From the NCBI RefSeq assembly GCF_002775205.1, contig NC_036460.1, positions 806,501 through 870,500 on the forward strand: a DNA stretch of 64,000 bases, read 5' to 3'. The stretch is from Xiphophorus maculatus (Eukaryota; Chordata; Actinopteri; Cyprinodontiformes; Poeciliidae). A model generated the notes under the pieces. It did not search any database, had not been told where the DNA came from, and saw only the letters and a list, made by a program, of their open reading frames with translations. The first letter of the stretch is position 1. Each line of letters starts with the position of its first letter. This document shows positions 45,976 through 57,894 of the stretch, piece after piece. The position numbers and the translations under genes are program-made.

Positions 45976-46262
45976 CTCTGCTAGCTTTTCTCTCTCCAAA
46001 CTTTCCTTTAACAGTTACTGAGCAGTTCCAGCTGAGCCTCAAACCGTTTCTCTTCTTTCCAGGGTTCACCAACTGCTGCTGTTTCTGTCTTACAGCTTTA
46101 TTAACTCTCCCGCTGCTGCTCCGTGGACAGAAACCCGAGAAAACACGGAGGACAGCGCTCCAACTGCCGCCATTGTACCGGAGAGAAGCACGAGTCTGCG
46201 CACTGGGGTCAGAGGCTGGAGCCGCCAATCACGGAGTAGAACACCAGGAAGTCCCGCCCACA
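45819..46262 (-). repeat. Duplicated promoter + exon 1 block, copy 2
   Basis: Partner of 35957-36400 at a constant offset of 9862 bases, with one mismatch (46154). It contains exon 1 and the promoter region of zinc-finger gene 2. Confidence 0.95.
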
Positions 46263-46490
46263 CAGCGCATCAGCGAGACGTTAACATGTCTGCCATATTG
46301 GGAGGGTCATGTAAGCAATTATGGGATTTTTGATTATTTAAAAGGCGTTTATAGTTTATATTTGACGTGCAAATAGATTTTGTCTCTGTTTGAAACTGAT
46401 TATTCGCCTCAATAATTTGTAGTTGGTAGTAAAACAAAAAACAGTGAATCTTAAATTACCAAGCATAAATTTGTCTTCTTTACTTTACTT

Positions 46491-46590
46491 TGCTACTCAG
46501 TGGATGTTGTGTGTCTTGTCTCTATGCTGCTGTAACTGCGAAATAATTTCCCTGCTGGGATGAATAAAGTACTTCTATTCTATTCTATTT
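46491..46590 (+). mobile_element. Solo 3' end of Rex1-like LINE
   Basis: About 100 bases nearly identical to the reverse complement of 28461-28560, ending CTGCTGGGATGAATAAAGTA and (TTCTA)n. It is an extreme 5'-truncated insertion. Confidence 0.88.
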
Positions 46591-46858
46591 AATGAAATTT
46601 TAAACCAATTCCAATAAATTCATGTGCCAATATGACTTGCATTTACTGTTCATAGTTTTTTGCTGTAAATTTGGTCTTTCCTATAAAGTGTGATAATTGG
46701 GATCAAAAATGCGTATTTAAGTGGAGCAGTATCTCAGCTATTATTGGACTGGATTACTCTATTTCCTGAAGATGAATGTTTTATCACTTTCCAATCAGAG
46801 GCAGCTGTTTCAGATCCTCCTGGCTCCGCCCCCTCAGGTGGTCATCACCTAAGAAGGA

Positions 46859-47131
46859 CCTCGCTGCAGCAAACAGGAAGGGCGGAACGGACCGCTGTCA
46901 GTCTCAGACCTTATTTGGAAATGGGACCATTGCACTCCGGAAGTAAAGGGGGCGCTATTTGCTATATTATCCGTGGCCTCCATTTTTTATTTTCTTTTGA
47001 AATCTGATATCTTCACCTTTAGGAAGGATTTTCACTCTCAGCATGAATTTGAACTTCTCTCTTTTATTTACTTCAGCGCAGCTCACAGTTTTTAACACAT
47101 TCTGTAGCTTTCTGTGAACTTCTAAATCTAC
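46859..47131 (+). repeat. Inverted repeat, left arm (273 bp)
   Basis: Matches the reverse complement of 48362-48635 at roughly 90%, with a few small indels. It contains GACCATTGCACTCCGGAAG and GGGGGCGCTATTT. The two arms could be ends of one 1.78-kb element or two copies of a repeat in opposite orientation. Confidence 0.9.
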
Positions 47132-48361
47132 ATGACATTTAAACAATATCCTTTTACATTATAAATAATATCTATATATCTCCATCAGTCATAGGAGGAA
47201 CTAATGAAATAAGGAGGCAAGAAAAACAACACGATCAACTATAATAAAAATACAATTTGCAACGTATACATAAGAAATTTAATTGAGCAAAAGTCAATAA
47301 CAAACAAATGAATTAGATTCACAGTAGAAGAACACAACAGGTTTGTTTTTACAGTGCCATGTAAATTATTCTGAGACTTTTTGTTGGTAGATTCTTATAT
47401 ATAGGAAAAAATAAAATGAATCTAATTAGTCTATCAATGTGGAAATTTTCTTTCGACTCTAAAACGATAAATCATATTCATAGAATCACCTTAACAATTT
47501 GTTAATAGAGCAAAACACTTAGCAAGCAATAGGTAAATGTTATCATTTAGTTTGGTTAAGAATAATTATTCACTGTCAATAAACAATTTCTAATAGATGT
47601 TCTTAGTTACCAGAGGAAAACAGTAACACCTTCATGAGCTCAGAGGCTCAAACTGACAGAAAACAAGATGGATGCTATGTACTAAAATATTTCTGCCATC
47701 TTTCATGTTCTTTCAGCAAACAGTTGAGAGAGTCGCTTTTGGTTTTACTATTACCTGCTATTATACCTGCCATAGAAAGTTTTTGTAAAAGATTGTCTGT
47801 TAATCTGCAGCTCATGTGACCAAAACAGGCGAGGAGATGAAAAGTTAAAACTTGAGTTAAAATGTTGTTTTAACTTGAGTTGAGTTAAAACTCTAGTTAG
47901 AACGTTAGGTTTTAACATTTTAACTCAACAACCTCTAACTAACTAGAGGTTGTTAAGTAGACAACTAGAGGTAACCCCAAGATCACTGGGTCTTAAAAGA
48001 CGGAGTCTCTGAGAACAGTTCTTAAAAATATAACCAGTATTTTCAGCAAAGTTGAGCTGACTGTCCAGAAAGGACACAAGGAATTTAAAATTAGCCACAG
48101 TTTCAACAGGTTGGTCATCAAGTGAAACTGGAATCACTTTCAGGTTTTGTTTATGTCATTTAATTAGCTCTACTTCCTAAAGGAATGAAAAGGTATGTTC
48201 TTTTGTAAAGGAGTTTATTTTTAAACTTCCAGTAATGTCATAATTAATAATAAATATTAAAGACTTTGTGGTATTCTGATTTAGTAATGTAATTATATTA
48301 GCTGTGTTACCACCCCACGCCACTAGAGGCAGTATCAGGCCCGAAAAGATGCGACTAAGGA
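47132..48361. other. Spacer between the inverted arms
   Basis: AT-rich spacer of about 1.23 kb. It holds a LINE RT fragment (47943-48137) and a small imperfect repeat rich in AACTCTAGTTA/TTAACTTGAGTT around 47840-47970. No transposase. Confidence 0.45.
47943..48137 (-). mobile_element. LINE RT thumb fragment
   Basis: One open stretch reads VSLDDQPVETVANFKFLVS, then LDSQLNF and KNCSQRLRLLR, matching the 'VE.FKYLG..ID..L.F....K..QRL..LR' region of L2/CR1 reverse transcriptases. Isolated and short. Confidence 0.75.
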
Positions 48362-48635
48362 GTAGATATAGAAGTTCACAGAAAGCTACAGAATGTGTTA
48401 AAAACTGTGAGCTGCGCTGAAGTAAATAAAAGAGAGAAGTTCAAATTCATGCTGAGTGAAAATCCTTCCTAAAGGTGAAGATATATCACAGATTTCAAAA
48501 GAAAATAAAAACGGGAGACCGCGGATAATATAGGAAATAGCGCCCCCTTCACTTCCGGAGTGCAATGGTCCCATTTAAAATAAGGTCTGAGACTGACAGC
48601 GGTCCGTCCCGCCCTTCCTGTTTGCTGCAGGGAGG
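48362..48635 (-). repeat. Inverted repeat, right arm (274 bp)
   Basis: Reverse-complement partner of 46859-47131. Both arms lose similarity at the same outer point (CCTC-CTGCAGC). Confidence 0.9.
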
Positions 48636-49281
48636 TGAACTTGCATCAGCTGAGCAGCAGGTGTTCAGTGGAGCCCAGCTCCCCTCGCCTGATGAACCCG
48701 GGAGAAAGAGTGGCCATTTTGGAGGACAGATTCTGAAGAATCTCATCTTTCATTTATTATTCATGATAAATGTGTATATTTTCACATTCCTACCAAAGTT
48801 TGCTGTTAATTTTTGCTGTAAATTTATAAACTGGAAACTCAAGGTTTCAAGGTTTTGTTGAAATTATGAATATTTTATTTTCAATCATATTTTTAGTCTG
48901 TTTCTGTAGCAAATGAGCGTAAAAAACCATTTCAGTAGGGGTAGGCGAGTACAAGCTTTGGCTTCAGCCTGTTCCTTTTGAAATTAAATTTCCTTTTTTG
49001 GTAAATTATGAGTTTGTTCATTGTTATGTTTTTGTTTCCTGTGTTTAATGTTGACAACTTAAAATAAAGTGAGTTGATTGAAAAATCAAAATAATTGGGA
49101 GTTTTTCTCCATTTGTCCTGCTGCCAACGTGAGGACAACCTGAGCAGGATGTCAATAAATAAAGAGCCGGAACCGACCAGATCAGAACCAACGGCACCGA
49201 CTGGGTCAGAACCTGGTTCCGGCCCTGCAGCAGGTCAGCGTGTCCTGCGTTCCGGTTCTGGTCAGATGGGCAGTAGGAGGG

Positions 49282-50665
49282 TCAGAACCGTGAGGCTTGA
49301 TGTTGCTGCTGAGACCCGGTAGGGGGATTCTGCTGGTGGTTCTGCTGTAGGTTCTGGTCCGGTCCGGGCGGTCCGCTGCTGGTTTTGTCCCTCAGCATTC
49401 GCAGCGCAGTCTCAGAGAAGTCTCTGAGGACGTCCACGGCGTCCCTCTGCAGCTGCAGCGACTCCTGGACGAACTCCTGCTGGTTCTCCACCAGCAGCTG
49501 GACGGACCGGGTCAGAACCTCCAGGGAGCGCGACACCGAGCCCAGCAGCAGGCGGCCCGCACGCTGCTGCTGGAGGCTCTGGGAGGACAGCCGGGATGGG
49601 GACGGCCGGGACGGGAGCGACGGGACGGGAGCGACGGGGCGGGCGGCCGCTGCCGACGAAGAGGAGGAGGAGGAGGGAACGGCGCCCCCTGGAGGGAGGC
49701 TGCAGGACTTCTGGTTCTGGTTCTGGTGAGTCCTGGAGTACGTGAAGACGGGTCTGATCCTCTGCTTGACGTCCTGGGAGGACGGACCTGGAGGAGAGAG
49801 GGGGGAACTGAGGATCAGAACCTTCAGCAGGGCCTGAGGTCCGGAACCTTCAGAACCTTCAGCCGGGCCTGAGGTCTGGAACCTTCAGAACCTTCAGCCG
49901 GGCCTGAGGTCCAGAACCTTCAGAACTCAATTGCAGTGGAATGTTCACAGAACCAACACAAAATTGAGCCAATTTCGCACCGATTTTCTAAATTTTTGAG
50001 ACGGGTGAATATTTACGTGACGCCGATCTCATCCTCTGATCGTTTCTACTTTAGCAAAGATCTATAAATCATCTCTGTCCTCTTCTGCTCTGCAGTGAGA
50101 GGACAGACTGACCGACAGACCGACCCACCAGGTCAGGTCTGCAAGCCTGTAGTCATCAGTAGTGACCTCACTGTGACCAACAGAGACTTTCTTCCTATAT
50201 TTAACGACATTTCAATCAAAAAAGATTTCACTGGCTAAAATTGAAATCGGCAGGTCAAACCTTTTATAGATTGATAATCTGTGAGAATCTGCAGTCGGTT
50301 CACTGACCATGTAAGATGACGGCTCATGTAAAACTTTATCTCACTTACTTGAAGGTCTAACTGTGACTTTAACTAGACCAAAACCTCACATGTCAAAAAC
50401 AGGAAGCACTATTTTTAGTGCTTATCCTAAATCCATAAGACTCAGGATATTTGTTCTTTTAAAGAATATCAGTAAAATGCAACGACATTCTAATTTCACA
50501 AGCTGATGTTTTATTCTCAGAATATTAGTTTGCTACTAATCGTCAAACTAGGACAACTTGATAACAAGGTTCAAGGTGTCATATTTCACAGGTCATTGAA
50601 CAGTTTAATAAACAAATGTCCATGTGCAGCGAGGCGACCGACACACACACACACACACACACACG

Positions 50666-50713
<48 letters not shown>

Positions 50714-53700
50714 GTCAGATCATGGTCACCATTAGAGCAGCAGTTTAAATGAGCCGATCAACCAGCGCTGAGTTCAGATCATCTTACAATCTAAAAAAAC
50801 ATCCAGCCTGGAAACAGGAAACTGTTGAGGACTGAATGTGTTGCCCTTTGTGTGGGAAACGTTTGTGGGTTTTATGGTGATGGATCCTCATGCATATATC
50901 TGTTGGTTTGTTGCCATGGCAACGAGTCTGCGTGTAGCTAGCCGACAGAGAAAGTGAGGGAGGAGGGGATACGAGTGGTTTGAGTTGTTCTTTGACGGTT
51001 TTTCTGAGTTATTTTCCCTTTGCTGCGGCGCACTGCTCTAAATTAGAAGGTTTCATTTAGTTACCGGAACCGTTCTACCGGAACCGTTCTACCAGAACCG
51101 TTCTACCAGAACCGTTCTACCGGCTCCGGATGGCAAGGAGAAGAATCGTCTTTTTGCCTTTGCAAAATTTCTGGATGTAAACAATAACATGAAACGTGTC
51201 TAAATGGTACCAGCTAATAATGAATGATAAACTTGTTCTAACATGTTTCCTACATTTGCAGTGGAATCTTAACTATTGACTTTGTTCACACTGCAGCTGG
51301 TGTGATTTTACTTACTTTAGCTGCTGCGATGTTCAGAGCAGCTCAGCTCTGAGCTTTAGAGTCAGCAGGTCCGCTGCCTGTCTGCAGCTCCCGACGCGGG
51401 AAAACTTATATTTTCCCCTGGCGAAGCACAAAATGACTGGCTAGTCTCAACACGTTAGGCGGGTCCAACACTACGCAGCTTGGAGTCCATCAGTGACAGC
51501 TCAGGTCCTGCCAGAACCGTAGTTATCATTTTTATACAGATTTTAGTAAAACAAACTTAAAACAATAAATGAGCATCAATGGAAAATTAAAAATATTTTG
51601 AACGGATGGTGAAAAATTTACTACCTTTAGTTACTTTTTACTACCTTTTACTGGCCTTAATTTGAGCTCATTTAATTTGACTACATTTCTCTGCCGCGCA
51701 GAAACCCTGTTCCACCTGCATGTAGCAAAGCCTGCTAACCGTCTGGCTCTCATCCAGTTGGTTGCTGTCTTCACTTTGTTGGCTTTCAAAGTTTCTGCCA
51801 TTTTGCTTTGTTACGGTACTGGTGAGGCATTATGGGTAAAAGGCGCATTAAAAGGATCGATTTAAAGCGTTAATGAATTCATGTCGGGCCATTCAAATGA
51901 AAATCGATTCAAATCGATTACTGGATGTTTGAAACCCGGCCTTGGTCCAGACCCAACGGAACCAGCAGAAGACTGAATCCTTCATCATCATCATCATCGC
52001 CGTCTTACCTTCATCATCGGCCTGCTCGAACTCGGAGGAGGAGTGGATCAGCTCGTCTGCGAAACAACAACATCAGGTCAGCGGAGGAAGTAACTCCACC
52101 CAGGAGCTGCACAGGTCAAAGGTCAGGGAGCCAGCTAGCAGCTCTGCAGACCCCACACATGCTGGACTTGAGCTGCTTACACCTTTACCTTCAGGGCCGT
52201 TCTCACTGTGTGTGTGGCCCCGCCCCCAGGTGCATCAGTTATGGTAATTATTAGGGATGTGTTCATGGTACAATAAATTGATTGGAACATTAAAGACACA
52301 AATGTTGTAGAAATTAATCTCTGCCTACTTTTACCGCCATTTTTAAAGCGTAGGGCTTTAATCTGCTCACCGGGTTCGTTCTCCGGCGAGGACAGAGGCG
52401 ACATGTCGAAGGACAGGCCGTCGCCATGGGAACCGGAGTTCTCATTCAAGTTCAGGTAGGAATACGGCGCCGGCGGCTGCATCAGCGGACCCGTCTGGAG
52501 CGACTTGGAAAAGTCCTCGGCAGGACTCCAGTCCTGGTCGCTGCCGCCATCTGGGGACCCGAACACGACAGCAGCTGGTAAAAGACCGGGCCGGCAGGCA
52601 CGGCCATGTTGGTTCTGCGGCAGCCCAGAGCGAACAAACCACAAACGGGACGGCAGGTCGCCAAAAATGATCTGACACAAATCTTAGCTGAGACCAGATC
52701 TACTCAGGCTGAAGATCTGGAGGACAGAGGGCAAGCAGAAGGAGACATGGCTGCTGACCTCTGGAAGGACTCATCATCAGGATGCGATGCACCATCCGCT
52801 CCACCGGGCCCAGACGCTTCTTCCTCAGGTTGGAGCCGTTGGGGCCCCGCAGGGCCAGCAGCCGCCGCTTCCCGTCGCATTTCAGGTCCGCCCACTTCTT
52901 CATGATCTGCCGCGTCTGAGAGGAACGAAGAGGGAGCGATAAGATGAAGGCGGGCTGTGTTTGGCCCAGAGGGACGGAGGAGGACAGATGAAGAAAGGGA
53001 GACAAAGGGGGATGAGGAGGACAGAGGGACCGACCTCTCGGTGGTTCTCTCCCAGCCCGTTGATCCGATCCGTGATCTCGGTCCACTTCTGCTTCTTGGC
53101 GTCCACCGACACGCCGCGGTTAAACTTCTCTGGAAGAAAAACACTCAGGATGAGGATGATGATGATCATGAACTGCACAAATAAAGCCTTGATCCAATGG
53201 GCTACAATGGCCTAGTCAAAGCCCAGAGCTGAATCTCTCGCTCCAGTCTGACTGTTTCAGTTTCAGCCAGGCCCAGAAATATTCATACCCCCAGCAGATT
53301 CTGGCTGTGTTTTGATGTGCCGCCATGTTTCCTCTGAGCCAGTCGGGTTGGTGGGCGGAGCTCCAGATCAGCCTAAACTCTCCCTCCAGTTTACGTAAAA
53401 ATCAGCAATAACTGTGACTTTATTGGAAAAATGATCAAAACATTGTGTTGAAGTGATGCTCACTCCCACCTACAGGTGGTGGTATTTCTCTCCTGATGTC
53501 CTGATGGATCAAATCTGTTCTCCACGAGGGAATCTCGAAAATACCAGAAATATTTCTAAAGCAGCTCCACAAATTACAGAAATGATTGTTAAATACTGGA
53601 GGAACTGACTAAAAATACTTATAAATACTTTAATGAACTAGATAAAGATCCATTTATTATTTGTGACTAGCTTTGAATGAAAGTAATTTAAATTCAGGGC

Positions 53701-54288
53701 GTGAATAATTTGGGGTTAAAGGTTTTGCAGCAGAAGCTCAGACTCAGAAGCAGATCTTTATTTGTAGAAAATGGTCAAATGTTTAATTTTTGTTCTGCTT
53801 CATGTTTATTTATGTCATAAAAACCTACTAAGGTTTGAGATGAAAAGCGTCATGTTTAGTCCATGAGGCCTTCTGAGCGGTACGGTGGCCCTGCTGGTCC
53901 ACGTCCAGCAGCTCCGATTGGAGCTCTGGGGGATTTTTCAGGGATTCAAACAAAAATTTTGTTTTTGTTATGAATCATTTTTACTAAATGGAAATCTGAA
54001 TGACTCAGGAAGCTAAGATATTCAGGAGGAGACAGAAACGTTACTAACAGCATCACTGCACAGGTTCTGATGCGGTTGCCATGGAGACGGCGAGACAGAC
54101 CACTCACTGAGCAGGATGTGTCTGTTCTTCTTCACCTCATCCAGCAGCAGTTTCACCTCCGTGTAGGAGAACCGGGGTTTGGACCGGAACGCTTCCTTCA
54201 CTCCTCCATGGACGCCGTCTTCCTCGTCTTCGCCCCACGCCGCGTCGCCGCCGGGCGCCGCCATCTTCTGATCCTCTGGGAAATCCAT
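49282..54288 (-). CDS. Myb/SANT-like DNA-binding protein (MYPOP/NAIF1 type)
   Basis: Probable nuclear transcription regulator. Coding exons (minus): 54288-54108, 53129-53035, 52915-52759, 52550-52371, 52056-52009, 49787-49282; GT-AG, in phase, 388 residues. Residues about 38-113 are a Myb/SANT-like domain (Myb_DNA-bind_5 style) with three spaced Trp/aromatic helices: RFSYTEVKLLLDEV, KFNRGVSVDAKKQKWTEI, RQIMKKWADLKCDGKRR. A basic piece, LRKKRLGPVERMVHRIL, follows. The middle is acidic/Ser-rich (SPLSSPENEP, LIHSSSEFEQADDE). The last exon has a Ser/Ala/Pro tract and a predicted coiled coil (EVLTRSVQLLVENQQEFVQE...). Alternative start: ATG at 54384-54382 in the same frame; I prefer 54288 because an acceptor (CCTCCCTGCAG) sits just before it, implying a 5' UTR intron. 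It could be either of the two named families or a fish-specific relative. Confidence 0.83.
49814..49927. repeat. 35-bp minisatellite
   Basis: About three copies of a 35-base unit built from GAACCTTCAGAACCTTCAG and CCGGGCCTGAGGTC, right next to the acceptor of the last exon of the Myb/SANT gene. Confidence 0.9.
50640..50711. repeat. (AC)n microsatellite with ACGC interruptions
   Basis: About 72 bases of AC/CGCAC repeat. Confidence 0.95.
50750..51500. mobile_element. Diverged relative of the 44645-45683 element
   Basis: Shares ordered phrases with that element: CCAGCCTGGAAAC, GACTGAATGTGTT, GTTGCCATGGCAACG, GAGTGGTTTGAGTTG, TTATTTTCCCTTTGCTG. The termini are not clear (a CTTGGAGTCCAT phrase near 51480 may be the right end). 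Confidence 0.45.
51063..51120. repeat. 14-bp tandem (ACCGGAACCGTTCT)
   Basis: About four copies of ACCGGAACCGTTCT/ACCAGAACCGTTCT. Confidence 0.9.
53205..53300 (+). mobile_element. Tc1-like relic fragment
   Basis: GGCCTAGTCAAAGCCCAGAG (a WPSQSPD-like codon run) followed by AATATTCATACCCCC, the same pair of signatures as at 19530-19765. It lies in intron 1 of the Myb/SANT gene. Confidence 0.5.
53301..54000. other. Rest of Myb/SANT gene intron 1
   Basis: AT-rich intron sequence. Nothing further recognised. Confidence 0.4.
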
Positions 54289-54410
54289 CAGAACCGGGCC
54301 CAGACCTGCAGGGAGGACAGGAGGGACATCACTGAGCTGCTCCAGATCCGTCGCTGCTCCCAACAGACTCATGAAGTTTTCCATACAGCCCAGTTAAGTT
54401 TTCCATTAAC

Positions 54411-55009
54411 CGGGCTGCACAGTGGAACAGTGGGTAGCACTGTTGCCTTGCAGCAAGAAGGTCCTGGGTTCGATTCCCGTCCCAGAGTCTTTCTGTATGG
54501 AGTTTGAATGTTCTCCCTGGGCATGGTGGGTTCTCTCCCGTTCTACAGCTTCCTCCCACAGTCCAGAAACATGACTGTCAGGTTAACTGGTCTCTCTAAA
54601 TTCCCCCTAGGTGTGAGTGTGTGTGAGTGTGCATTTGTTTCTAATACCCGATGGGGACCTTTTTCCTGACATATACTACGTTGTGGGGACCCACTGCTCT
54701 TTGTGGGGACCGAAGCCTGGTCCCCACAAGGGGAAACGCTGTTTTTGGGTCAGGGGTCAGATTTAGGACTACGGTGTGAATTGAGTTTTGGTTGGTTAGG
54801 GTGTAGGCTGTAGAAATGAATGGAAGTCAGTGGAAAGTCCCCACAAAGATAGCCGTGCAAACGTGTGTGTGTGTGTGTGTGCATGGTTGTTTGTCCTGTC
54901 TATCTCTGTGTTGCCCTGCAACAGACTGGCGACCTGTCCAGGTGACCCCGTTTCTCGCACCAGCACCTCCTGACCCACCAGGGACAAGGGTGGAAGAAAA
55001 TGGACGGAT
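54411..55009 (+). mobile_element. tRNA-derived SINE, copy A, with an insertion
   Basis: Same family as 34803-35160: GGGCTGCACAGTGG head, box B-like GGGTTCGATTCC, CTTCCTCCCACAGTCC, then GTGTTGCCCTGCAACAGACT and a CCAGGGACAAGGGTGGAAG end. The TG stretch in the middle is interrupted at about 54641-54860 by a different repeat with GTGGGGACC/GGTCCCCAC words. Flanks share an approximate (T/C)CATTAAC duplication. Confidence 0.82.
54641..54860. repeat. GTGGGGACC-type fish repeat nested in SINE
   Basis: Contains TTGTGGGGACCCACTG, GGTCCCCACAAGG and AATGGAAGTCAGTGGAAAG, flanked by TG repeats on both sides. It looks like an insertion into, or a recombination between, TG tracts. Confidence 0.65.
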
Positions 55010-55022
55010 GTTCATTAACTGG

Positions 55023-56190
55023 AAGCAGAAAACAGAAATAACGACTGGAAAACATCAGTCTGTGTGTAACTAACCCACATAGTGTTTTCACTTAGTGATA
55101 AAGTTGCTGAAATAAATAGACTTTTTATTAATATTCTCATTTATTGAATGGGTTTCTGTAGATTTTCTTATGCTGCATATTTGACCTCACTGTAAGGTCT
55201 CTGTATTTTATTTTAATGCTAATCTGCATGAAGACAACAAGCAAACATTAAGCAGAATTCCCCTTCAAATCTGTAAGTTACTGTAGGTGAGTCTGAACAA
55301 TGATAAACTGTTTAAATCACAAAACTCATCCTTATAATTTTTAAAAAGTTGCGATGCAGCAGAAAACCTGCTGCTTCAGTTTCCTGAGGTGCTGCAGTTC
55401 ATTATCATCCAAAAGAAAACATACAAAGATATTTTCATCTGCTTGCTTTTCTGTTTGTTAGCAGAGCGAATAAATATATATTGATATGGAAGTAGCTGAA
55501 AACTCCACCAGGGGGCAGCATAACGGGGGCAGCTGGTCCTATAAAAGCTTAACGGCTTTCCGTGATATAGATGTACGTGATATAGATGTACGGTGTGTTT
55601 CTTTAAGAATGACTTCGCTTGTAGCGTTTTACACTTGCCTGGATGAACAAAGTTTGATTTGATGCAGAATTGAACGGAACTTTTTAGCTGAATTAAGGAC
55701 TATTAGAAGTATTTTTAGGGGATTCAGATTTATCCAAACTTCAGAAAAAGGTAAACATTTTGTTATATTTCATGTTTATTTGTAAATCATTCAATGAATG
55801 AATATGACTTGTTTTGAAAAAAAAAAGTAGAAAGCAAAACCAAAATATCTTGTTGAAAGCTTGATTTCAAAATGTTCATTGTAATATGTCAATATTAGTA
55901 ATATTTACATTTGGCCATTGGTTAGGCTAACCCTAACCCTAGACATTGTGAATGTAAATGTATTAAATAACGTCAGTTATAAATAACTAATAAATAACTT
56001 CAGCTTGTTGTTATTGTCTTAATTTTCGCATAATTTGAATAATTAAAGGTATTTAAATCTACTCAGGTTATATTGAAATATGAATTATTGCTGAAAGTGT
56101 TGCTATTCTGCCAGACGGTCGTGTTAAATGCGGAAGAAACAGTTTGCGTATTTGTTAACGTGCTAATTTATCTGATTTAAAACGACCGTT
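55023..56190. other. AT-rich intergenic stretch
   Basis: No gene recognised. An 18-bp direct repeat GTGATATAGATGTACG(G) lies at about 55562-55592. Confidence 0.4.
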
Positions 56191-56570
56191 GCGCCGGTCA
56201 CGTGTCCGCTGTGAGCCAATCAGCAGCGGTGCTGCGGGTCTTTGTTCAGCCTCTCCTCCCTGATGGTCGAGTCGGGCTGCGGCAGTCAGACTCTCCGCTA
56301 ATCTGCGCCGGTTTAAAGCGTTTTTCGGGCGGAGAACAACTCGTGATGGTCTCGGTGTGGACCCGGTCTTTATCTGGAATGTTCCGGCCGGTCTGGGCTC
56401 TGTTTTCCGGCGTCGCTCGGAGGGTTAATCGCGGCTCTCGGTGTCAGACATGGAGGACAAAACGCTGCTGGTTTTTCCTTCTGCTTTCGCATTTTCACCA
56501 TTCCTGTCGCGGAAGCTGAACTTCAGCTGTTTGTTTCGGGTAAATAACGACGCCACGCAGCGCTGATGTG
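56190..56570. promoter_or_regulatory. CpG-rich, promoter-like region
   Basis: CpG-rich block with an E-box CACGTG (about 56200), a CCAAT box (GAGCCAATCAG, about 56214) and GGCGG motifs. It could be the promoter (minus) of the Myb/SANT gene, which needs a 5' UTR exon upstream of 54288, or of an unrecognised plus-strand transcript. No TATA box. Confidence 0.45.
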
Positions 56571-57890
56571 AAGCAGAATGAGTCGAAAAATAATTACCAG
56601 TAAAATAAAAATGGCGCTGTTCTCCTCCTCCTCCTTCTTTCTCTGCGGTTCTCCCGAAACTTCGTTGCGCAGACTCCGCACTCGGTTTTTTCCTTTCCTT
56701 AAACGCGCAACATTTTTGCTCCAGCTGCGCGCCCCCTGCTGGCCTGGAAACTGTTTACACCAACCACTTCATTTCCACACAAAATGAAAACTGAACTATT
56801 TCAGCGGAGAACTTGTTTTATTCTAGTTACGGAACATCACAATTAACTTTCTTTGTCTGAAGTGAGTCTGAGATAAAGTTGTCTTTAAATGACGTCATGC
56901 ATGGGTGACAGTACAACTAATTGTCAATATGAGGGAAACGAATCAAAGCAACAAAGATGGATAAACATTACTGTAAGCATAAATATCAGAAAATATGGGT
57001 AGAGTTATAGAGGTTTGCAAAGTTGAAATCAAACATATTCATGTCGCATTCATTACATTTTGTGGGTTTAATGAAAGACATTAGTAGGATTTTTGTTAAC
57101 AATCTAATGATTTTCTAATTCTGAACGAATAAAGCATCCTTTCATTTTAACCGTACAATCCTAAATTCATTATAAAAACAAATAAAAACATAACATGAAA
57201 CAAAGAAGTCGCCCATTGTTTCTGATACAACTGAACAATTAAACATTTAATATTTCAAGTAATAATAATATTCTACTTTTTAGTATTTTCTTTTGGTGAC
57301 TCGTTAATGTGGAGCGCTTCGTTGTTTCACCTCCATTTCAGAAGATGCATGGGGAGGAAAGAAGATGGAGTGGCCGGCAGGGAGCAGTTCCACGTTCGGC
57401 CGCTTGGGGGCCCCAGTGATCTTTCTCTGAGAATAAACGCGTGTTTACCTCCTGGGCGCAATGCCCGACAACCCCGGAAGAGGGCGCCATGGCACACGTG
57501 TTTCCAGCCAGTCAGGAACATGAGAGGCGGTAGAAAGAGCTGAGGAGGGGGAGGGTTGACCAGTACTGGCCAAACTGGTAAGTGGACTGGTTTCTGGGAA
57601 TATCAGCAGCTGTTCCTGTTTCTATGATGTTCTAAACAGAAAAGAAAAATGATTTCCTCAAATAAGGAAACCTCATAAAGCCTGATCAGGTTGTGTCGGT
57701 TGCTGTTGGCGGTGCTGCTGTGGGGACCTGAAGATGCTTTATAGGGGGGAAAGTGAAGTGATTAAAAAAACCCTGCAGTCAAATTAAAGCACTTCTGGCC
57801 GCTAAAGAATTGAAAACAAATGAAAAGAGGAACAATGTCAGAGGTTCCTCTTTTGCTGTCTGCTCAGGACTCTAACCAGGTCAGCTGGTC
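56571..57890. other. Intergenic, downstream of the SNAP gene
   Basis: No coding exon supported. A second CpG-containing patch with CACGTG lies at about 57420-57510. Part is probably the 3' UTR of the SNAP-type gene. Confidence 0.4.
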
Positions 57891-57894
57891 TGTT

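Larger units (their letters stand above)
49928..52000. other. Intron 5 of the Myb/SANT gene
   Basis: No exon recognised. It holds an AC microsatellite, a 14-bp tandem and a diverged TIR-element relative (listed separately); the rest is unassigned. Confidence 0.45.
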
